Positions 35,545-45,904 of a stretch of 64,000 nt of DNA are shown piece after piece. The stretch's first letter is position 1. The number at the start of each line of letters is the position of its first letter. The stretch is from positions 124,001 through 188,000 of the forward strand of contig JAWPHD010001805.1 in assembly GCA_037043455.1 (NCBI GenBank), written 5' to 3'. The stretch comes from Cyrtodaria siliqua (Eukaryota; Mollusca; Bivalvia; Adapedonta; Hiatellidae). The notes below the pieces were generated by a model. That model made no database searches and was not told the origin of the DNA. It was given only the letters and a program-made list of their open reading frames with translations. The translations under genes were made by a program, and so were the position numbers.

Positions 35545-35705
35545 AATGGTCCTTTGGAAATCACAGCACCCGCATGCAATGGCACCTTATGTCCACAAAC
35601 AGAGCGTAGATTAAATGTACAATGAAAATGACAATACACATCACAACGAGTGGTGAAGACAGCGTTACCGACTTGGAACGGTCAGTATGCAATAAGGCCT
35701 AATGG
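35545..35705 (-). repeat. R2 dispersed repeat, copy D
   Basis: Orthologue of 4335-4600 and 20700-20915. The minus strand gives TTAGGCCTTATTGCATACTG, CCAAGTCGGTAACGCTGTC and TTCACCACTCGTTGTG. The 3' part is shortened. Confidence 0.65.
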
Positions 35706-36530
35706 ATGGCTTAAATCGATTTTAGATGTGGACTATCTCTCTAGTATCTGTCCTCAACGCTCGAATTGACAAGACAGTGAACAGCAAATGTCCATTATTA
35801 TCTCAACGGAGAATTACTATAATAGTACCACTTCCGCGTGACAATAAGTCTCTTGGTTCATCTCAACATTGTCTCGCGCTTAACACACCTATTTTAAAAA
35901 TTTGATTCGTAAACATCATGTTATTATATTACAGTCTAATAATTATGCAAACAGTTCGATGGTAATACAAACAGAATCTTATATGAGAGCGCATGTATAA
36001 ACAAAAATAATATGACTGCTAACGGGTTTATGTTCGATTTTTACAAACAATTCCTCAATGGGTCTCTATAATTATAATGTACAGCACATGTACTAATCAT
36101 GGGCTCTCTTCTCGTGTCTCTAATCAAAACGTCATACCAATATTGGAATAGTGAATATGAGGTCAATTAGGGCACATGTTGTCAATATTGGAATAGTGAA
36201 TATTTCGGAAGAGGTTGTATATGTTATACAGCGTATCAGACACGTTTACATTATTATAAATAACATACTTCGTTCTTAACGAGAGATAGTTTCCAGTGGC
36301 AAAATAATATCAGAATTATAACAATAAAGCAACTGCAAGCCGTTTGAGACGGTTGGTTGGTTGATTTATGGTTGAGATGATGTTTACGTCATTTTTAGCA
36401 CATTTTATTCTACATATGACGGTCGATTGTTTAGTGTTTTTTAACTGTTTAGACATTCCACCTCTTTATGGGTAGAACCAGTACTGTATATTTCCCTCAT
36501 CCGGTAATAATCGACACTTTCTCAAATCGG

Positions 36531-36621
36531 GCTCCCAGTGGGATTTGAACCCGCAGCGGTGAGAGGTGAGGAGGTTTCATAAGCAGTGTCTTTACCATCC
36601 CGACCACGGAAGCGCGACAGG
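36531..36621 (-). repeat. tRNA-like sequence, copy D (best preserved)
   Basis: On the minus strand the order is GCTTCCGTGGTCGGGATGG, TAAAGACACTGCTTATG, ACCTCCTCACCTCTCACCG and GGGTTCAAATCCC, then ACTGGGAGCCCG. The terminal GCTTCC/GGGAGC can pair as an acceptor stem with one G-U, and the T-arm is intact. The variable region would be long, as in class II tRNAs. It is most likely a SINE head or tRNA pseudogene, because all four unit copies carry it in decayed form. Confidence 0.5.
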
Positions 36622-37744
36622 AAAACGAAAACTTTTTACAATGAAATAAAAAAATATATTTCACAAGTTTACTAGTTTCAATACCTAATGATAATCGTCA
36701 CGTTTATATTGCACGGATAAAATTTAGTTGTCTGAACTACCGTTAGGATCACGTTTAATTGAAAGTAAAACAGTTAAACCAATATAAGTGAATTACAATC
36801 TCCAAATAAGATTCCCTATCAGAGTTGCTACTACACTGAAACTGACATAAAGCATGTAATCGGTGCTAAGGAACGCCTTCCGCATGCTAGTATAAGAGCT
36901 CAGTCAATTTCAGCTTCTTCCAAAACATGTGGAACTTTTGAGGAAAATAACCCTAGTATAACTAAATTACTAAGTTAAAATGCGCAAATGTATATCAATT
37001 ACGCCAGATTAATCCCCACTTTAAAAGAGCTAAAGGAACCGTGTATAATTCGCTGTTCAGATCTTTTTTTATCATCTGTTCGATAGATACTTGCGCTCCA
37101 ATAGTTGGAGTTGGAGCTGGTACATTAAATGGAGCCAACTGGAAGTCGGCTTTGTAAAGCTAAATATTGATTTCCGAAGCAGTCGTTTTGTTCGCGTAAA
37201 ACCAAATTTGTTCTCAGAAAATCCAATTACACTACTAACAGCGATAGTTGGACTTCATCTTTCCGAGAAGTTAACTATAATTTATGTACGCTTTGCAAAC
37301 AGTGTTTGACGATAATCAAAGATGCTTTTATCGTATCCCAATGGTAACTGTTTTGTTTAAGTCCTTAGATTACATGTTATTGGCTTGCATGAACAAAAGA
37401 AGGACAATCGGTCACTTATTGCAACATATAAAATGTGTGCTTGATAAAAAAAAGGTAACAACTTACCGCACCGTAGAAAAGTGTACTTGTACCTTTAAAT
37501 GTCAATAATTTAAAACATATATTACACGCACATATTTTGAACGTTTTATACTATTTGAATTGTTATATTACTTTCAAGATGCAAATATCACAAACGTTAT
37601 TTTGAATTAAAACCATATCTAACATATAGTGGGTTTGAATACAAACGTAATTGGTATGAGGAAAGTCGACCAAAAACACTCATAGAAGCAAACCACAAAT
37701 AGAGGTTGTTTTTGGTAAAAACAGATGTCTCCCTCACAGGTAAA

Positions 37745-38070
37745 AGGACTATAAATCCGCCAAAAAACATGACAAATATTTGCGCTACTAGGCTTGGTAC
37801 TGATTATTCCTGCCAATGTTCGTTGAAATCCGGTGAGGAGTTCAGAAGAGACTTGTCTGGACAAAGTTTGTGAATTAAAATCTTTAAAGGGCTATAACAC
37901 CACTATGGTACTGATCATTCCTGCCAAATTTCTTTAAATTTCGGCCAGGAATTCAGAAGGGACTAGTCTAGACAAAGTTTGTGTATTTAAAGGGCCATAA
38001 CACGGCTAACTATAATTCAACAAGAACACGGTGAGGATATTTACAACTAGGCTTGGTACTGATTATACTG
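37745..38070 (+). repeat. Degenerate tandem repeat, about 125 bp
   Basis: GGTACTGATxATTCCTGCCAA recurs at about 37798 and 37908. CAGAAGxGACTxGTCTxGACAA followed by AGTTTGTG recurs at about 37842 and 37957, and TTTAAAGGGC at 37885 and 37987. A third, partial unit has GGCTTGGTACTGATTAT near 38050. It is non-coding. Confidence 0.6.
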
Positions 38071-38160
38071 AAAGACAAGACAAGGTAGGGGAGACATAAT
38101 TACATGGATAAATAACAAGAAAGTTACATAACATCTCAAACAAACAAAATTTAAAATATT

Positions 38161-38195
38161 TTTTGTGTGTGTGTGTGTGTATGTGTGTGTGTTGT
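38161..38195. repeat. GT microsatellite
   Basis: A run of TG dinucleotides is broken by one TA (TGTGTGTATGTGTG), followed by GTTGTTTTTTTG. It lies in otherwise unremarkable AT-rich sequence. Confidence 0.9.
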
Positions 38196-39059
38196 TTTTT
38201 TGCAAGAAATTAAGAAAATGTTATCAATTGTGTAAGATATTTGTACCATAAGGATGTTTTGACTCTGACTATAATCGACATGCTTCGCCTATTTATGTAC
38301 CGTGTTGAGAATGTCGAACTAATTGAGTGTTCGATAATAACTTACATTTTGCATAGTGATGGGGCTTGATGACGTGCTAATTTCTAATAATCAGTTGCGC
38401 GTCCTCGTGTTTTCTTAGACCACGTGTTTAAACATACCTTATTAAACAATTCACTACTTGGAAAAACGTGTTGTCACCAAGCAATATATACATAAAAATA
38501 CCTTCCCCCTCAACACCACCACACCCCACCCCACACCCCAAACACACACACATCCCCACAATGCATTTCAGTTAATATACTATATCTATAATCTATATAT
38601 ATGTTCTTCAAAGCATGATATTTGTGTTACTTTTGTACTTTACTTTTGTACTTTAAATTTCTTTAAAGGTAAATGGCCACCCCATTGTGCAGTATTATCA
38701 ATTAACAAATTTAACTCTTAAACATCATATGAACATTTATTAATAGTCCCGGAGAGAAACATATATTTAAATCCGCTACTAATTTGTATGTACAAATAAG
38801 TATTATTTGCATGACGTAGATACTACTTTTACCTCTGCGTGACTGCATGGGGAAATGAGGTCAATCTGAATTGTATAGCTGCATAACTATTTCCAGGTAA
38901 CTGACAAATACATTTACCTGTGGATTAATTTACCTGTTCAAAGTTTTCTACGTCACCAAATAAATCTTAAAAAAACATGGACAACCAGTTTAAAAAAACA
39001 CCTATTAAATGTTTTAATTTTACAATATCCAAGCTTTTTAAGTCGAAATTAAGATTTTT
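38196..39059. other. AT-rich spacer, nothing assigned
   Basis: A CA/C-rich patch occurs at 38505-38555 (CACCACACCCCACCCC) and a doubled CTTTTGTACTTTA at 38632-38656. No splice-supported frame or known repeat was seen. Confidence 0.4.
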
Positions 39060-39120
39060 TTTCATACCCCAGCCATCCCCTTCTCCGCTTCTTAGAGAAG
39101 GGTTTGGATGGGGTATGAAA
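39060..39120. repeat. 61-nt hairpin
   Basis: TTTCATACCCCAGCCATCCC... on the left is answered by GATGGGGTATGAAA on the right, with inner arms CCTTCTC/GAGAAGG around a short loop. The arms are about 26 bp with three mismatches. It abuts the left edge of a diverged R1 copy and could be a tiny fold-back element. Confidence 0.55.
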
Positions 39121-39124
39121 GTTA

Positions 39125-39905
39125 ATACTCGGACCACGTAATGATTGTCAAATCCGTTTGAGTTTTTGTTGTCACATGTCTTGCTTCTTATTATTAACAT
39201 TGTTATAATATACTGAACAAAACAAAGACATTTCCGCTGATGTTAATGCTGATTGTCTAGACAGCAAAACACTAAAATATTAATGATGTTTTAAAAATAA
39301 TTAGACTACCGGCAATAGTCCAACAAAATATGTTTTTTTAAAAGTTCAGTACACGGGGAAGTTAACCCCCTTTTTCTTAAAACATGCATTTTGGACACAA
39401 AAACAAATTAAATCTACGAAAATTACCGAAAATTGTCCGAGACAGTATTCTCTATATGTTCCTTATGAAAAAAAGCACACAAAAACATAATACAGATTGT
39501 GTAGATGGCAGCTTTTGTTTATCAACAATCATCAAATTTCCTACCTTTAACATTTCCATATCATGCTTGGCAAATTTGAAACTGTTTAATGGAATATTTA
39601 GTACTCACATAAGTGTGCTTAAAATCATCAAACATTGTTTTATTAAAACGCTGTTTAAGCTTTTATACGCCCTCAAAATGTGGCCTGTGAAAATACCAGC
39701 AAAAAAGTCGGACGTTTCTTTTTTTGTTCAGTGTATAATTGTTGTTTATTTTAATGCGTGTTTTTGGCTGACTGTTTTCTGTAAAAGTTATGTTTTTGGC
39801 TGACTGTTTCTGTAAAAGCTATGTTTTTGGCTGACTGTTTCTGTAAAAGCTATGTTTTTGGCCGACTGTTTTCTGTAAAGTTACATTTCTTGTTCGAGTT
39901 GTTGA
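39125..39905 (+). repeat. Diverged R1, split by TIR element, with 4 x 31 bp tail expansion
   Basis: The left part (GTCAAATCCGTTTGAG, TTGTCACATGTCTTGC, TTATTAACATTGT) and right part (AATTGTTGTTTATTTTAATG, GTTTTTGGCTGACTGT) are R1 halves separated by the 39211-39737 insertion. The tail segment ATGTTTTTGGCTGACTGTTT then CTGTAAAAGCT is repeated about four times at 39757-39885 with a 31 bp period. It ends with the normal R1 finish ACATTTCTTGTTCGAG. Confidence 0.7.
39211..39737. mobile_element. Tc1/mariner-like non-autonomous element
   Basis: The ends are TACTGAACAAAACAAAGAC on the left and, in reverse complement, TACACTGAACAAAAAAAGAA on the right. TA occurs at both borders, as expected for Tc1/mariner TA target duplication. 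The CACTGAACAAAA terminus is familiar from Tc1-like elements. The 139-codon ORF overlapping it shows no transposase motif that I can recognise, so treat it as non-coding. Confidence 0.6.
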
Positions 39906-40190
39906 CCTTCTTTTCTTAATAGCTTACTTACGTGTAATACTCGAATGGATTTTAGTGAGACAAACAACAATATATACATGTAACTTGTATTTCAGCAAAA
40001 GAGTCTTCAGTTACTCCTAAAAACCTATGTAATCTTTATTATTTAATGTCAGACATGATAGATTGCTTAAACATAATAATAAATATATAACAAATAATTT
40101 TGAAAATTAAAAAATATCCTTTAAAACTAATCCATACATCAAATGCTATTATTAGACCTCCGTTTTTATTTATTATTTCAAATAATTATA

Positions 40191-40352
40191 GGTTATTTAA
40201 CATGGTTCTGTACAATACGGAGATATATTTGGACGAGTACACAGCTGGAAAAGTCATATTGGACGAGCCGTTAGGCGAGTCCAATATGATTTTTTCCAGC
40301 TGTGTACGAGTCCAAATATATCCCGTATTGTACAGAACCATGTTAAGTAACC
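40191..40352. mobile_element. Near-perfect long hairpin element (HP1 type)
   Basis: Arms of about 75 bp flank a centre near GAGCCGTTAGGC. The left arm starts GGTTATTTAACATGGTTCTG and includes ACAATACGG, TATATTTGGACGAGTACACA and GCTGGAAAA. The right arm mirrors it and ends CATGTTAAGTAACC. There are few mismatches, so it is either recent or maintained. The outer GGTTATT/AATAACC-like termini recur in hairpins at 42209 and 47349. The ORF across it is a palindrome translation. Confidence 0.8.
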
Positions 40353-40749
40353 TTTTTATTCTATACCTTTATTTTAACCAATCATTTATAATTCGGATAT
40401 AACTTTCGTTTGTTTCATGCTTTCAAGCAAGTCGCTATGAACATCGAAAGCACAATTGCATGTAGGTCTATGTATTTTATATATTGTGTTCGACATGGCT
40501 TACTCTCAAGCTTTATTTGCTTGAAAGAATGCCCATTTCTCCGTTGTCAACAGTGATTAAATACTACCGAAGGTCAGTTTCAAACAATGATATATTATGC
40601 TAGTTTTTTGTGTTTTTTTTTTGTTATAAAGGAAAATTAAATAAAAATATGTGCAATAGATAGGTTTTCATTACTTGACAACAATTTATGGTTAGGTAAT
40701 GACAGAAGCCTGTCGGTTCTGATTTTTATTCGGACCTTTTCACGCGTTT

Positions 40750-40930
40750 CGGTCTTTATCATAGGTTTAACATGGAACCTGTGAAGCGTACAATACGAAC
40801 AAAATACGGGATATTTTGTACGCGCGTGCGTCCCGATACGGAAATATATTGTACGGTCACATGACTCGAAAGAGCGTCTACGATTGGATGTATAAATTAG
40901 GTATAGAATAACAAAACTTCTATTACATGG
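40750..40930 (-). mobile_element. Decayed relative of the 40191 hairpin
   Basis: On the minus strand this shares ATATCCCGTAT, TATTGTACG, GGTTCCATGTTAAACC and, outside, TTATTCTATACCT with the 40191-40400 region. The central part (ACGCACGCGCGTAC) differs. It appears to be an older, inverted member of the same family about 0.5 kb away. Confidence 0.45.
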
Positions 40931-41476
40931 TCGTGTTAAAGAAGCATATAATTGTGTTTCATTCAGGATCCTGGAAATAGCCAAGTAATATGCATTCCCC
41001 ACGAACATATCTCTCCAGTTTTAAATGAAATAAGGACGAAGACCTTAAACGGCAAACTGCGTTTTTTTTTTTTTTACAATATGTGTTTTTAATTTTATTA
41101 TGTAAAACATTTGTAAAACCCTGTTTATTTTAGACTTAATACAGTTGTGAATCTTTTGTTTCAATACACACATTGTTATGATCCTCAATAAAATCACGCT
41201 GCCAAGAAATAGCAGTCAGATAGCATTTCAAACCCTCTCTATCTACTATCGGATTTCTGTTACAAATTTTAGTCATTCTTTCTCGTAAGACATTGTGTTG
41301 TTCGGGAAGCAAGACACAGACTTTTGGGCTATTGTGCTGTTAAGCGGGCATGCTCTTTATCTAACCTTGATGCCTCAATAAAGATATTCACTATTGATTA
41401 TTATGTTTAATCAATTAGGCTTACAATAAGGAAGGATAACGCATTGCCATACAGCGTCCCGTGGGATTTAATCAAG

Positions 41477-41582
41477 ATGACTAGCCAGTTTGGAAATATT
41501 TTATGTGTCTGTGTTATTTGTTCGATGTTTTCTACCACTGGGAAATGTGAGGCTCAAACAGAGGGATTAACAATACCCATAG
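41477..41582 (+). CDS. Candidate first coding exon of a secreted protein
   Basis: ATG at 41477 opens a 35-codon frame (MTSQFGNILCVCVICSMF, then STTGKCEAQTEGLTIPI) ending at a donor ATAG|GTAAAT in phase 1. Residues 8-18 are hydrophobic and KCEA|QT resembles a signal-peptidase site, so a secreted or extracellular product is plausible. Sequence just downstream is duplicated at 42446, but the exon itself is not. No family can be named. The nearest phase-compatible exon seen, 57891-57957, is 16 kb away. Start choice is the only in-frame ATG before the hydrophobic core. Confidence 0.4.
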
Positions 41583-42840
41583 GTAAATATTTGTATAATA
41601 TAAATACCCACTGGATCAAGTAAACAATATCCATCAATATCCGTATATACTTTGTAAAATAAAGTAACCGATTAAATAGCATGGTAAATCCCATTCGACA
41701 GATATTAGGCGGAGTAGCGGTCATGCAATTTTTTTTATATTATTGTATACTTTCATATTGTCCCGTTTAGTTTGCATTGAGCTAAGTGTGCAATATTCTA
41801 CGATAATGCAGACATTGATATTGCACCGGAACTTTTTCTCGCGCTTGCTAAGAGCCGCGAAATAGAAATAAGGAACTACTTTTAAATAAAATAACCGAAT
41901 CCTGCCTATAATGTCAACAAAAAAACGACGTGTTTTTGTTCAACCTTTTGTGTCAGAAATTGATAAAATAATTGAAATGGTCACTCACCCACTATTTTTA
42001 ACGTTATCAAATGGTAAACTTTAGAAAATCGCTTGATGCTTTTAATGACGTCATCCGACGTCGACGTCGTTTTCGCGCAAAATAATCATCCACACAAAAT
42101 GAAAAGACATTCCATCAAAAGCTATAAAAAAATAACACAAATACAATGAAAAGTAATAGTCATACAATTAACATTGATCGAAAACAATATGAAAGTATAC
42201 AATGAAAAGGTTATTGAATTTGTATGGCTAAATATTATTTGGAACTCGTTGTTTTGGCGCAGCACGACCCACAAGCTAGTCGTCCCATAAGCTCGTCGTC
42301 CTTTGCCAAAACAACTCGTTCCAAGTAATATTTAGCCATACAAATTCAATAACCTATATTACTTTGTAAAATAAGTTTACCGATTAACTAGCACGGTAAA
42401 TCCCATTCGACAGATATTAGGCGGAGTAGCGGTCATGCAAAATGTTATACAAATATTTGTATAATATAAATACCCACTGGATCAAGTAAACAATATCCAT
42501 CAATATCCGTATTTATTTTATACTTTCATATTGTCCCGTTTAGTTTGCATTGAGCTAAGTGTGCAATATTCTACGATATTGCACACATTGATATTGCACC
42601 GGAACTTTTTCTCGTGCTTGCTAAGAGCCGCAAAATAGAAATAAAGAACTACTTTCAAATAAAATAACCGAATCCTTCCTATAGCTCGTCGTCCTTTGCC
42701 AAAACAACTCTTTCCAAGTAATATTTAGCCTTACAAATTCAATAACCTATAATACAGGGTAAAACAAGTTTACCGATTAAATAGCGTGGTAAATCCCAAT
42801 GGACAGATGTAGCGGAGTAGCGGTCATGAATATATTATAA
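41583..42840 (+). repeat. Nested local duplications in putative intron
   Basis: Block x (TAAATATTTGTATAATATAA, GGATCAAGTAAACAATATCC) occurs at 41585 and 42446. Block y (ACCGATTAAATAGC, GGTAAATCCCATTCGACAG, GGCGGAGTAGCGGTCATG) occurs at 41667, 42378 and 42772. Block z (GTTTAGTTTGCATTGAGC through CTTGCTAAGAGCCGC) occurs at 41765 and 42537 and contains a small GTGCAATAT/ATATTGCAC hairpin. Block order changes between copies, with the hairpin at 42209 between them. This indicates tandem duplication plus rearrangement. Confidence 0.75.
42209..42354. mobile_element. Hairpin element (HP1 type)
   Basis: The left arm GGTTATTGAATTTGTATGGC then TAAATATTATTTGGAACTCG is mirrored by CGTTCCAAGTAATATTTAGC and CATACAAATTCAATAACC. 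Arms are about 55 bp. The spacer of about 40 bp holds CTAGTCGTCC and CTCGTCGTCC. One half-copy (right arm only) recurs at 42683-42752. Left of it, at 42046-42069, lie TGACGTCA and CGACGTCGACGTCG. Confidence 0.75.
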
Positions 42841-43714
42841 TTATAATCAACAGGTATTTGCAGGGCCTTGTTTTCAAACGATATTTTCGGGGAAAAAATA
42901 GAAATTTATATTAATTTACAAGCTTTACAGAAGGTATACGTTTGTTTTGTTTTCAATGGAAATGGAGATATTTTTAAAATTTAAAACTTCGGTTTGGTAT
43001 TGCCTTATTTGTTGTAAGGTTATTATCAATTGTGTTTGCTATTTTTAACAGTTGAAGGATGGAACATTTATTTAACATTGTTTTACCATTTTCTTTATGG
43101 TATTCCTATGTTTTTATATTAAAAGTGCTGTTTTAACTAATAGCGAAAGAAATAGCCAGAAAATAGTTCTGATTGTGATACAAGTATGATATTTTGCACT
43201 GTGCTTGCACATATTATAAATGAAAAACAACCTGTGCCATATCAATTTCGATCATTTACAAGATGGCCGCCAAATATCCAAGATGGCGGCCAAAATACTG
43301 TCAATAAAAGATACAGCTGTATATTCAGTTAATACTTTATCACTATATTTTGGCTTCGTCTGTAAAACCAGCAATCGTTTTTGCAAATAGTTGGGCATGA
43401 TTATGCATTTATTCGTAATAAATATATGAGTATACCCCATCCACAACATATTTGGTACGCTTTATATTCTGTAAGGGTTATCAGATTTTCGGGTATTCAT
43501 ATACGTATTAAAATATACATACATGATACCCGGATGTACTAATTAACGTAACACACTTACTTACTCCTTGCTATTGCCAATTAAATCATTACCCCACCCA
43601 CAAAAATCCCATACAAATACTTTTTCGGTAAAAAATGTTTTTAAACGTGTTTTATTGTCAAAATATCCGTTATAAAATCCTGCTAATATAAGATTTCCAA
43701 TCGCTTAATGGAAT
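42841..43714. other. AT-rich stretch, nothing assigned
   Basis: There are weak acceptor-like sites at 42862 (TATTTGCAG) and 43050 (GCTATTTTTAACAG) without convincing exons. A short direct repeat of CAAGATGGCxGCCAAA lies at 43259 and 43281. No gene or known repeat was seen. Confidence 0.35.
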
Positions 43715-43870
43715 TAAGGCGGGAACAGGTAATGGTTTGTAGAGTCACATGCTTTGCCCTTATAATTGTTGTTTGTTTTGAATGTATGCTTTGGTTGATT
43801 GTATTTTGTGAATGCTACATTTCCTATTCCACTTGTATATCTACTTTTGTATGTAGTCCTCATTAACTAC
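43715..43870 (+). repeat. R1 3' half
   Basis: GAGTCACATGCTTTGCCC, TAATTGTTGTTTGTTTTGAA, GGTTGATTGTATTTTGTG and CTACATTTCCTATTCC are followed by ATATCTACTTTTGTATG. The core is missing. It may show the true 3' end of the repeat, as the sequence continues uniquely after CTCATTAAC. Confidence 0.6.
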
Positions 43871-44361
43871 TTTCAATTTTGCATTCTGTTCAAATTGCCA
43901 CGCATAGCTACATAGCGATGTACACGCCAAAGTAGCACGGTAGCATTTGCAACTGCTGCTTGTACAGTTTCTTTTCTTAAAACGCGGGACAGAATTGTCC
44001 AGTACGGTTCCAGTGGTTACCAGCATATTAGATGGATAAAGTATAACCTGATTTTTAGTATTATGCACCTATCAATCTCTACCTGGGGTGAGGGTGGCCG
44101 TGCCATTCCCCGGGAATGACAAAACTAAATTCCCCGTGGTAGGGAATCCTACACCAAAATGGAGAGTTTGATATTAACCCCTAACCTGGGGTATTATACA
44201 TAAATCTTGCCCCTAGCTAAATTTGGCAATAGTTTGTTCATTTGATTAATACCCCCATGGTAATCCCGTCCCCACCCTCACCTCCCGTCGTAGGACCACC
44301 ACATAAGCGAATACCTGACTGAGACCATTCGCATCCTATCCATATGCATGCTGTATTTATG

Positions 44362-44617
44362 TATACTCAGTTGCAAAAGAAAGTGGACACTGAGATTTGT
44401 TTAGATTTAATTGTATAAAGTTTTTTAGAATTAAATTAACATATTCCAAAATGAATACGCCATGTTTGATACAAACATTTTTACCATTCCATTGCCAATA
44501 TCATGTTGTCATTTCTGTTTCAATAGGTCTAATCATTAAGGGACTGTCGCTTGATAAAGTGGATAGGATATAAAGTAAAATTTTCAAAGTGTCCAGTTTC
44601 TTTTGCAACTGAGTATA
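44362..44617. mobile_element. Tc1/mariner-like MITE, 256 bp
   Basis: TATACTCAGTTGCAAAAGAA then AGTGGACACT on the left matches, in reverse complement, AGTGTCCAGTTTCTTTTGCA then ACTGAGTATA on the right. The TIRs are about 28 bp with one mismatch. TA duplications flank it. The MITE truncates the minus-strand ORF fragment at 44618-44821, whose apparent last 35 codons are MITE sequence. Confidence 0.85.
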
Positions 44618-44821
44618 GTTTGTTGGTGGAATTGCGTAGTTACAAGAATTGTATTGTATCATAGCTTCATTTACCATCCGTGTACTGCTTGATTTATCAT
44701 ACATAACACATGCAAATTCTCCCAAAGCATCATAATCTGGATCATCAATACCACTAGGCATGTTGCTGAGGTTTACAACGTTTTCTGGTGCAGTTTCAAG
44801 TATATCTTTCAAGTTTGCCAT
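44618..44821 (-). pseudogene. Fragment of a repeat-like invertebrate ORF, cut by MITE
   Basis: The minus-strand frame reads MANLKDILETAPENVVNLSN, then DPDYDALGEFACVMYDKSSS, TRMVNEAM and CNYAIPPT before the MITE. The order hydrophobic-VMYD-(K/R)-S/T-S, VNEA, then IPPT resembles the C-terminal region of uncharacterised multicopy proteins in invertebrate genomes. That is recognition from memory and needs a search. A stop lies four codons upstream of the ATG, so this is an exon fragment or pseudogene. It is adjacent to a minus-strand R1. Confidence 0.35.
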
Positions 44822-44844
44822 CCATACTCCCCCTTACCCGTGGA

Positions 44845-45330
44845 AGTAGATATACAGATCGAACAGGAAAAGTAGCATTGAATGAAGACAGTCAACCACA
44901 AGCATATACAGAACAAAGAACAACTTTAAAGATGATTGAAAGGCAAATAAAGCTACCGCCTTGGAACGGTCTGTGGTAAAAAAGGCCGCTCGGGGTTTAA
45001 ACCAGGTTCTAGGGTGCACCAAACCTCACACTTACCCTACTGTCATCCCAATAAAACGGAACAGAGTAAATAAAGAAATCCCCGCCATGAACTATTCTCT
45101 AACCAGCAAGGTAGCATTATTACGCAATATAAGAAAAACACAAAGATGCTCGTGTATAGATAAATACAAAAAAACAATAGAATAGAAAGCCACAAAGAAG
45201 GAACTCGACGACTTGGCAGAAGCCAGGGCAACAAGAGAATAAACCATTGAGGGCACGACAAGACAATATTGCAGACACATATCAAACGTCAACGTCCTTT
45301 TGGGCTTTAGGTAGACGTCATCATAGAGTT
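44845..45330 (-). repeat. R1 with 5' extension, minus strand
   Basis: The core is at 44845-45085 (GGAAAAGTAGCATTGAATG, TTGGAACGGTCTGTGG, AGGTTCTAGGGTGCACC, AAATAAAGAAATCCCCGCC). The extension on its right gives, on the minus strand, TTTGATATGTGTCTG, GTGCCCTCAATGGTTTATTC and GGCTTCTGCCAAGTCG. It confirms that the extension belongs to the repeat family and is not only part of the duplicated unit. Confidence 0.8.
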
Positions 45331-45904
45331 CACAGCCTGTCCGGTCATCGCAAAATTAAAGAAGAGATAAATAAACATACGTTACCTTTGAAAATCGGCT
45401 TATAAAATGAATATTTGACAGCCTTATAAATTCAACCTCAAATAACTTCCGACTTTATATTAGGGAAATAATTTTCAAGCTTCTTAGTGTCCAGCAGCAT
45501 ATTCAACTGTATTTGGATTGAATTCTAAAAAACAAATAGTTTACTTTTTTGATAAAATAAGAATGTTTTAATAAAATAAACTTTAAGATAATATGTTTTT
45601 GATTTTTAAACCGAATTTCAAAAGTGTTGTGTGTTGATTTTAATAACTAACCGAAATATCTGTTCTTGTGTGTAATATTTCCGAGAATACTTGATCTCAA
45701 ACACAAACCACAAGCAAGCAAAGGTAATATTTAAGCCTGTTATTGTGTGCTTTTCAGAATGTGTAGTGCCTGTAACCATGGTAACAGCGTTGTAATTAAA
45801 TATTTGTGGTATTGCAGTAATACCAACTAACCAGTCGCAGTAACAAAGTTCATTGAAAACAAGAAACCCGACTGCATTTTCAATATTTAACATACACGTA
45901 TTTT
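45331..45904. other. AT-rich spacer, nothing assigned
   Basis: A 91-codon minus-strand ORF (45618-45893) has no recognisable motif and no splice support. No repeat was recognised between the two minus-strand R1 copies. Confidence 0.35.

Larger units (their letters stand above)
33494..37742. repeat. Duplicated unit, partial copy D (first half)
   Basis: Copy D starts at CTATTCTATATTACGCATCC (A 1930, B 17671) and runs to AACAGATGTCTCCCTCAC (A about 6210). It lacks the first 1.5 kb of the unit and everything after about 6222. It keeps the A-type sequence at 34120-34200 where B differs, and the B-type 390 bp where A has a deletion. That shows which copies carry derived states. Confidence 0.8.

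Noticed and set aside
40100..40402. 100-codon ORF across the 40191 hairpin
   Set aside because: The palindrome gives mirrored peptide content, and there is no splice or motif support.
43050..43140. Exon 2 for the 41477 exon after GCTATTTTTAACAG
   Set aside because: The frame gives a short hydrophobic peptide ending in a stop, with no donor and low plausibility.
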